Shown: in pieces, positions 56,488 to 64,000 of the stretch
How positions within the stretch are numbered: the first letter of the stretch is position 1
How the letters are laid out: each line of letters starts with the position of its first letter
Source: Wyeomyia smithii
Taxonomy: Eukaryota > Arthropoda > Insecta > Diptera > Culicidae
Assembly: GCF_029784165.1 (NCBI RefSeq)
Contig: NC_073695.1
Location: 207,657,781 to 207,721,780, forward strand
DNA length: 64,000 nucleotides
Direction: 5' to 3'
Notes under the pieces: model-generated
Told to the model about the DNA's origin: nothing
Database searches by the model: none
Seen by the model: the letters and a program-made list of their open reading frames with translations, nothing else
Made by a program: the position numbers and the translations under genes

Positions 56488-56814
56488 TATCTTACTGGAA
56501 CCCTGCCGAGTGCTTATGGGGTATAAAAGTTTGAAGCCTCCCCCATCGACCCCTCCTGCTGCTAAAAAAAGTCTGATGATGGGAAATGGTTTATTTCCAC
56601 TGGTTAGGAACATTCCATAAGTTTCAGCTCGCTGGGTTGAGTTTATCCTTGTTCTTTAGAGCAATAAATTCTGAAAAGGTACCCGGGTACCCTGCCGAGT
56701 ACATAACGGTTAAGAAACGCGGCATCCATTGCGCGCACAGCTTTTTAATGTGTGAACATCATGAATGTTATGACCAACACGTTTCATCAAAATGTCAGTG
56801 GTCTTAATTAGCAT

Positions 56815-59800
56815 GCAAATTTCACGTTGCAGTCATTTAGCATGATTTTAATAACGAATATTTTGCGGTTAAATAAGCTGGAGCAGATGCTCCGTAACAC
56901 CTATGAAGCCAGTGCTTTGTTTAAACACAATCTTACTTAAAAACCGTTTTGATTATTTTTAATAAAAATTACTGAGAATTTCAAAAAAATCACATTTTCT
57001 GTGAATTTCACTGGTTTCTGATTTTTTTTATGAAAATAACCAAAAACTGTTGCTTTCTTCAAATCAGCCCAATTTTATTGAAAAAATAGATTAGAGAAAA
57101 CAAACAAGGGGACATGATCTTCACTTTACATCACCAAGGATTTATTCGATTCCACGAGCTATGCCAAACGACGAACTGATTTACCGAGAAATCAGTATTT
57201 AAATACTAGGAATTGATAGGGAAATAAAAAAAATGCGATATTGGTGATAAGTGCCATTGATTTTCAACTTCACATGGTATGAAACTACGTGACGTTATAG
57301 AGCGAAGATATTGCAATATTGAATCCAGTTAACTACTACGAAAAAAATGTACCTTTCTAAACCAAACTCAAAGGCATAGTTCCATTCAATTTGAAAAGGA
57401 TCGAGTTAGATCGTTTGTTAGAGAATTGCTCCTTAACAATACCAGCACTCCGAGTTTGTTTTTTTTTTCATTGATTCAAGTAGGAGTGCAAGCAATTATT
57501 CCAATTAACTCAGAAAGAAACCTGGAGTCATTTCCTGCTAGTCGGAAAACTGTACCTGTATAATCGGTTTATTTTTTTTTCTACAAAGCAATAACAACTA
57601 GCAATGCAATCGGGAGCTCGTTCAAGAAAGCCTCGTTTGTTCGTCATGAGTAGAATAAACATCATCGTTGTGCACAGTGAAGTACTGTTTATCCTTCAGG
57701 CGAGATTTTCGCTCAAAATGCCTTACAGAAAAGAGCTCTCGCATGACCTGATGCGCAGTGCTGCGGCTTGATTTCTGATTTGTTTTGATTCTACATCGGC
57801 TTCCAGTGAACGTTCGCAGGCAGAAATCCGCTCGTTTTTCGAAGCTAAGTAGACACAGGCTAATCGCAAGGAAAGAAAAGCACTCTTCTTAAGTGTGGCA
57901 GCGTGCTGCTAGCTGCTTATTTGTTGTTTGCTACTATTTATAGTCATAAATCCAAAAAACAATAAAAGAAAATATTCCACTCGACATGTAACATTTATTG
58001 TTTTAAAATAATGACTGAAGTTGGTAATATCCGACAAGGACCTTTTTTTATTATTATCTTATTTAAAATTAAATCTCTCGCTTGTCCCAAAGCAGTGCAG
58101 TAGAAATGACTAAAACAGTAACAGCAACATGTGGCCGTTGTTTACGTTTCGAAGAAAAAAAGAGCACACATTTTTTATTGCAATCTTCCTGTCTCCGATC
58201 TTTTTCCAAACACGCCACGCTGCACTTGTGCGGGGCTAATTCACGAAACGATCTTTAACCCGTACAGTAATTCAGTATCCAAGCGGAAGATCGTTTTGGT
58301 ATATTTATTCCATCTCGGTTTCGGTGTTATTTTTTTCATTCCGTCAGTATTTTCGAGATGAGATCAATTTCCATGCAGCCACATTCAGGAAAAAAACAGC
58401 CCAGGCTGCATCAATCGAGCACAATTAAGTAGACTTTTCCGATCTGTTGATTTTGTGCGGTCCACTGGCTTGGTAACGAAGGACCAGAAAACTTTTCGGA
58501 CACAGAAAAAACAAACTATCTCCAAAGATGTCATTGGAGTTCTCCTTTCCGAGCTGCCGCACAAGTATGGTTTCTGCCGAGACTGCGAAGCGTGTGTAAA
58601 CAAACATGGGTGATTGTTACGAATTTTGGAGAGATGAAAAAAAAATGGAATAAGTAACCTCACCAAAAACAGGGGACGACGGCACCAGAATACGTAAAAT
58701 AATGAGGGTAGCGAGCAGAAACAATAAAAGCTTTCAATAAAGAGGAGATTTGTTCAGCATTTTTGGTGATCCTTCACTTGTCTTTTTTCAGTTAAGACCT
58801 ACGGGGAAGATCAACCGAGTACGGAGAGGAGAGAACGATGGATGATGAGTCACATCACTTGCGGTGCCGGCCGTTTAGTCGAGAGCCAGCAGCTGCACAA
58901 TAATTTGGCATTGAAATGCGGCCGACCGGAAGCGGGTTGTTACGATTGCTTCTCTCATTGCGGAGGGGCGTGAACTTTTGTGCTGCAATTGAACTTTTAC
59001 GCTGCACTGAGGATGTGTTGTTGTCTTTGGTGCATTTTATATGGCTAATTTACTTTACGAAATTTGATATTATGAAATAGAACCTTTTTGGCGGTCATTT
59101 CAAAATATGCTGTGCAATAATAACAGTAAGAAGTTTTATAATTATTTCGAAATACTCGGTAAATGCGATTTAAATTTAGCCATTTATTTTTAGTTTATCG
59201 TTAGGTATGAATGGATGAGAATTTTCCAAGTATAAGTAGAGAAGTTCAGACTAAAGTAGGTCTAAGTAGTAAGGTAATGTTAATAGTGATTTACAGGTTT
59301 AAATCGTGCTTCTGACCACGGAGTATTTAGCATAAAATAAAAGCGTGTTAAAATTGCAATAAGTACTTTTTGTATTCGTCTCATACCTTTTGTTGGCTAT
59401 TTTTGCGTTGTAGGATTATAAATTCAACTGTAATCCAAAAAGGTTTTTCTTGAGAAACATACCTGCAATGATAAAATAGAAACAATTAGTAATATAAAAC
59501 TCGATATTAGGTGTTGTATAACTCATAAAAGATTTTTCCTGGATAAAGATAGAGCTAGCGAAAATGATACGAGAAATAATCAGGCGGGATAAATGCCAAC
59601 TATTTTATTTTTTTTTCCTCTCTACAGGTCGAGAACTGTGTTGCATCAGATAATTCACGATAGTTACAGTCGTAGTCTATTAAATGTCCCCTGGCAGCAA
59701 ACTTATAATTTTAGGATAAAATCAGGATTTTAGAGTTTAGAGATGAACAATAGAATCAAATTTTTGGATTCTAAAGTAAAATTTTTAAAGACAGAATGTG

Positions 59801-60199
59801 AAAGATTTTAAATCAAGAAGCGCAATTTTGAACATAACAACTACTTAGGCTGACGAGAGCTCATCGAATATAAACCCTATCCCGCGGAGAGAAATTAGTT
59901 TTTACCTCGAAAAATGACAATTACCCAGCAACCACATGCACAATTGGCACAAACTCTATTGCATGTTGAAGATCGATTGGTTCTCCAACCGTATTGAAAA
60001 ATTTTATCGTTAAAAAACTCAAGTATATTTTTTTTAACTGTAATCAAAGTTAAGACGTGAGGAGAATGGGTTAAATTTGAATTGCTTTTGCCTGTTTACA
60101 TTTTTGGTTAGGTTAGATTGTGATAAACATCGAATAACCGAAAATTACTTGTTGGCAAACTTGACCCTGAAGTCTACAAATCAGTTAACCTATTTTTGG
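56815..60199. other. Unassigned DNA, partly higher-complexity (57.6-59.0 kb)
   Basis: 57600-59000 is less AT-rich and apparently unique, with open frames of 60-93 codons lacking motifs. The remainder is AT-rich. No gene, RNA gene or mobile-element end recognised. Confidence 0.35.
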
Positions 60200-61434
60200 A
60201 AAAAACATAGATGTATCTGACAATAGGCTTATTGTGCTTCAGTTGCAGAAAGGTCGATTTTTCGGTAAATGAAAATCGTTCATCCAGATACTCCATCTCC
60301 CCGAGCAACGATGCTCTACAGTTCCGCACATCGGGGAACAGAACAGCAACTACTCCAACCTCCCGGCACAAATGTCAATTCCCGTCGACGACATTCCAAA
60401 CAGATCGGATCGGATACAATTTTCGGAACAAAAGACCCACTTGCGCACCAGCAGGCAGCGACATCAAAGTCAGTGCAGGTCGTAACAAATAACGAGAGCT
60501 TTTCTCTTTAAATAATCATCTCACTTCGGTTGTTCGGTTTTCGTTTTCACTACGATGAAAACGATGCAAAATTACCAACAAAACTCAAAATAATAGGCAC
60601 TTTTGCTTTTCTTCTGCTTTTCACTTTTCCATTGCTGCAGCTGAAACCTCAGGCGCTTGCTGAATTCCGAAGGTTGCTGCCAAACTGCATTAGCAAGATA
60701 CTTCATTTACACCAGCCAATCGAGATTTGAGGCTGGGGTCTCTCTCTCTCCTCTGTCGGATCGAGCAAAGAACTGAAAACTAATTTTATCAGGCGACGCG
60801 AGACACTGCTGGTCCCTTGAGAGGACCGGTTTCGATTTTATCCAATCTCCGTACCACCATTCATTGAGGCCAGACATTGTCTGTGTGTGGTGTTCGCCTG
60901 TTTTGTCCTGCCGAACGACAAACGTCCATGTAGAACGCGTACGCGCGAGTGGGTGGATTTGCAGCACCTTCAGTCCGAGCCACTCGATGTCGCTTTTGTT
61001 TGTCAACGTTGCTGTTTTGTCGATGGTTCACGCTCACACACAATAACAGACGCACAGACACAAGCACACGTACACCTATGAGAAGTGCTTGACTTGTTTT
61101 TTTTTTCTTTCATTTTTGCCAATTGTTAATCTTCCACCGAGGATTGGAGTGGAGTTACGTTCCGTGCGTCCAGAGAATGAACTTTCCGAACGAATGGCCC
61201 CCTTGAGTCCACATGATGGTCAAACATCATCCGGTCTGGCCGCAACGCAGCAAAAGCGTTTGGTCGGTGTGTGACGTTAGTAAAATGGCATAAACAAGTG
61301 GCTGCGAGGTGGTCTCAATTGAACTGTAGGGAAAATGTTACAGTTTTTTTCGGGCGATTTTATTTGCTTTTATCTTGAAACTACAATCGATATTTCGGTT
61401 TTTACGTTTCCGTTTATTCGACTCTGAATCGATG
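60200..61434. other. Unassigned, less AT-rich DNA
   Basis: Several overlapping open frames (up to 99 codons) on both strands at 60200-61270, none with a recognised domain. One ATG frame (60269-60511) begins MKIVHPDTPSPRATMLYSSA. A CACACA-rich run is near 61030-61070. It may be a gene-proximal or regulatory region. Confidence 0.35.
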
Positions 61435-61442
61435 ATTTAGAG

Positions 61443-61760
61443 CAGCGGTTCTCAACCTGGGGTACGTGTACCCCTGGGGGTACTCGAAAGCCTTCAGGGG
61501 GTACGCGAAAGAAAAATCAGTAATGGCGGACAAAGCAATTTTTCTTTATAATACTTAATTTGTTGTTCAATCTAGCTCTTAAAACATGACTGTAGCAATC
61601 AAATAAACCATAGTTCAATTTGCAACCTTAACTAGACTACCACAACATGATTTACCACTACTCTCTCCCACTCTGCGAGAACATTTCAAATCAGGGGGTA
61701 CAATCGATATGAAAAAAATCGCCAAGGGGTACGCGGAGAAAAAAAGGTTGAGAAGCACTG
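61443..61760. mobile_element. hAT-type MITE with perfect 8-bp target duplication
   Basis: The left end CAGCGGTTCTCAACCTGGGG and right end AAAAAGGTTGAGAAGCACTG are inverted repeats over 16 bp with one mismatch. ATTTAGAG stands on both sides (61435-61442 and 61761-61768), the 8-bp duplication diagnostic of hAT elements. Further inside, GGGGTACGCG-like blocks occur near both ends. No coding capacity at 318 bp. The CAGnGGTTCTCAACC end is the same type as in vertebrate Charlie-like hAT elements. Confidence 0.93.
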
Positions 61761-61768
61761 ATTTAGAG

Positions 61769-62412
61769 AAATGTCATCTTCCCGCAGAGTCCCATTTTTC
61801 AAACTGTGTCTGTTAAAGTTTTAATGAATTGTAAAAATATTGTACTCCTAGCTCTCAGTTTAAGAAACCGTTTCCTTTCAGCATGTTTGTTGAGTTGCTG
61901 GTTCATGTGATAATTTGAGTTGTTTTTTTTTCTATATTGAAGCTTGATATTTTTCATCAAAATCGAAAAGAAACAAATATTTTTTCGATATAACAAATAT
62001 CTGAAAGATTGCACAATAATAGTGAAAGAACAAGCACAGTTTGTACAACATGGTAATATCCCGTCAAACTTGGTCCAAAATTTATTAAAACTGTGGTGGT
62101 AGACAAAATTTATGATTTTTATGAAATCGTAAAGAAAAAATAAAAAGTATTTGTAAATTTGCTAGAATTTGTAGAGTATGTGTAATTACCACTAGTCTAA
62201 CAACTATGAAATTCCCAAAACATGAAAAATTTGGAAATCTTTAAAACTGGAAATCTGCAAAATCACATGGAATTAGTAAACCGAAGATTAACATAGATTT
62301 TTTTTTAATCTGAACAACTGAGACATTTATTAAATTTGCTCAAAATAAATCGTAAGTGAAATGTGTAAGGCTCGTTTCTATAAAATACTTAAAAAATTTA
62401 TAATTTATAAAC
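61769..62412. other. AT-rich DNA, nothing recognised
   Basis: Short open frames only; no repeat terminus seen. Confidence 0.4.
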
Positions 62413-62860
62413 TTGAAATATTATTAACTTTGACATCGTTCTTCGAGAACTGGATGAACTGGGGCTCTCTACGGTGCTTGTGAGTTGGTTTCGATCACAC
62501 CTGACCGACAGAGTTGTAGGTTCTGGTGTTGGGTCGTCCCATTCTGAGTCATTCACTACTTGTTCTGGAGTGCTGCAAGGAAGCAATCTGGGTCCACATT
62601 TGTTCTCACTCTACATCAACGATGATACTACTATAATATGTACTTTTTGCGATTTGAAATTTTTCATGACTTCTGCCTGCCTTGATGACTGCCTGTAACT
62701 ACAAAAGTTGCTTGATGCCTTCGGTGGGTGGAGCCACCTAAATATCCTCCCCCTGTGCGCAGATAAATGTAAACGTCATTATCTTTAGCAGAAAGCTACA
62801 ACCAATCAGCGTTCAATACAGTTTCTCTGGACAAGGACTTCAGCGCTTGCGCCAAGTTCA
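62413..62860 (+). pseudogene. Non-LTR reverse transcriptase fragment
   Basis: The plus strand encodes LVSWFRSHLTDRVVGSGVGS, then SGVLQGSNLGPHLFSLYIND, corresponding to the PQG motif region (here LQG). The catalytic YADD block is missing because YIND runs straight into unrelated sequence, so an internal deletion is likely. Further on, LQKLLDAFGGWSHLNILPLC and ADKCK match the region after YADD in another frame. Clade not certain (Jockey- or I-like). Confidence 0.65.
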
Positions 62861-63654
62861 GGTACAATTTTGGATAGCCAGCTATTATTCTGGACACATT
62901 ACGAGGATGTTATTTCAAGAGCCAACAGGTACCTGGAACACGATGCTCCCACAGACCGTTTTTATAAAAAAAAAATGCACCAAAGAATCTGAGTACACCA
63001 TTCGATTTTTCATGATGTCCAGAATCTTTGGTCAAAATTTCAAAATCATCGTACAATACATTTTTGAGTAATGCCCTTTTGAAGGTCGTAAAGTACAAAT
63101 AAGTGATATTAAAACGAAGAAATACTCAATGTAAAGCACGTTTTTAGCCCCAAATTTTATGAAACAACTTCCAAAATAGTTTCTACACATACCAAGTACT
63201 ATATTTAAAGACATTCACAATTGGTGGAAAGATTTATTTGAAAATCCCACAGTGCACAGTGGTCTAAATTCGAAAAATCGTGATCGTTCTAGTTTTGAAT
63301 ATGAAAAATTGATTTTATGTAGGAACTCAATGTCTTCACCAACATTGTTGCATAGAACAAGGTCTTACTTTTGGCGTCTTTTGGTTTTTCGATCAATCTA
63401 CCTAACAGTTAGATAAAAAATATTTTTTCTAATTTTCATTATACCCGATTGCTTCCTTCAGCAAAGTTATGAGAAATTTTATAAGAAAAACAAATGCTGA
63501 ATACTGCGTTGTCCTATTTGTACGTTGAACACGACAAAATAGGGTTTTTTGTGGAGCACCCCTCCTTAAAATCAGTTTTTTCTCTATAATTTTTTCTGTC
63601 ATTGTCAAAACAATAAATTTTACAAAGTCTTGAGGAAAGCTTAGTTGAATGCAT
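62861..63654. other. AT-rich, probably repeat-derived DNA
   Basis: CCCACAGTGCACAGTGG at 63246-63262 could be the end of a MITE (short palindrome TGCACAGTG), but no matching other end was found. No gene recognised. Confidence 0.35.
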
Positions 63655-63910
63655 AAATTCTTAGAGCATACTGATAGGTGATTTTTGAAAACAATAAATC
63701 AAGGAATTCGGAAAAATAATATTTTATCGGAAGGTGTTGCCAGATAATCTATCTTTTTTTTTGCATTTGCATATTGCATTTTAGAAACTAAATTAGCATT
63801 TTCCGGCAAAAACTGCCAAATCGGTTTCGTCGGGAAATTTCACGTATGAAAACCCTCCAAGCCAATCTCGAGATATAACATTTTTACAAAAATAGTTTTG
63901 ATTTTTTTAA
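63655..63910 (+). repeat. Third copy of the core unit of the 41-kb foldback element
   Basis: ACTGATAGGTGATTTTTGAA, CAAGGAATTCGGAAAAATAA, GGTGTTGCCAGATAATCTAT and CCAATCTCGAGATATAACAT follow the same order as 41498-41750. The flanking arms are not seen before it; the window ends soon after. Confidence 0.75.
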
Positions 63911-64000
63911 TTTACATCAAACAATTATTCTCATTTGAAAATGTCTGTTCACATTCTAACCTAAAGAACAACCCAAGAAATGATTTTTAGGATATTTTGT

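Larger units (their letters stand above)
54844..56709 (-). mobile_element. TTAA-targeting MITE, copy 2, carrying a nested DD37E element
   Basis: Ends CCGTTATGTACTTGGCA and its reverse-complement counterpart (GCCGAGTACATAACGG) are flanked by perfect TTAA on both sides (54840-54843, 56710-56713). GGTACCCGGGTACC palindromes occur at 54888 and 56678. Without the DD37E insert the element would be about 580 bp. Inverted relative to copy 1: 56560-56690 here corresponds to 38650-38790 there. Confidence 0.88.
54361..56810 (-). pseudogene. Mariner transposase split by a nested insertion
   Basis: Left of the insert, the minus strand encodes the catalytic and C-terminal part: MDETRINHYALEL, GKKVHFHQDNTLVHFARNTV with the second aspartate, KELGYELVSH and a decayed end near 54361. 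Right of the insert (56714-56810) it encodes KLCAQWMPRF-type sequence. When the insert and one TTAA are disregarded the boundary reads in frame as PRFL followed by TINQKD, matching the mariner consensus around PRLLTVDQK. Several stops and frameshifts are present in both parts. More N-terminal sequence beyond 56810 is unclear. Confidence 0.8.

Noticed and set aside
1..64000. Integrated viral sequences, which are common in Aedes
   Set aside because: No frame showed recognisable viral polymerase, capsid or glycoprotein motifs; all RT-like frames are non-LTR retrotransposons.
1..64000. tRNA, rRNA or snRNA genes
   Set aside because: No cloverleaf with proper A/B boxes or other RNA-gene signature was recognised by eye; a dedicated search could still find one.

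Overview
The window looks like AT-rich, transposon-packed genomic DNA of a mosquito, most likely a culicine such as Aedes. This is inferred from a trypsin-type protease with one very short intron, a mariner-like element with DD37E spacing (a type described from mosquitoes), RTE-, CR1- and Jockey-like retrotransposon remnants, and many long-inverted-repeat MITEs. No species marker was seen, so the assignment is an inference.

Only one host gene is clearly intact: a secreted trypsin-like serine protease on the minus strand (34650 to 33764, two exons, 59-base intron). A 111-base stretch near 20.4 kb may be an exon of another gene. Several less AT-rich islands (about 7.1-8.7, 22.0-23.0, 46.6-49.1, 57.6-59.0 and 60.2-61.4 kb) carry no recognisable gene.

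Layout. 0-12 kb: unassigned DNA, a 667-bp MITE with ATC target duplications, a 1.46-kb foldback element beside a mariner remnant, and a second foldback element at 11.5-12.1 kb. 12-17 kb: a near full-length but broken CR1-like non-LTR retrotransposon (ORF1 with PHD finger and asparagine-rich tail, ORF2 with endonuclease and reverse transcriptase) sitting inside a 15-bp minisatellite. 17-23 kb: a G-rich MITE and unassigned DNA. 23.4-28.1 kb: two inverted RTE-like fragments, then a 2.75-kb foldback element with a second G-rich MITE nested in it. 28-32 kb: a promoter-like repeat family and a deleted mariner. 33-34.7 kb: a homeodomain-site-rich segment and the trypsin gene. 36.7-40.8 kb: an RTE-like remnant abutting a tandem-repeat array that is split by a TTAA MITE and a DD37E element. 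41.2-46 kb: another foldback element, a Jockey-like fragment, the third G-rich MITE and more arrays. 49.5-56.8 kb: mariner remnants, a composite tandem repeat, and a three-level nest (mariner, TTAA MITE, DD37E). 61.4 kb: a hAT-type MITE with a perfect 8-bp target duplication. 62.4 kb to the end: a reverse-transcriptase fragment and a copy of the core of the 41-kb foldback element.

Apart from the protease, the genes do not form a pathway. What the window offers is a layered insertion record in which target duplications, nesting and matched lesions between copies allow relative dating.
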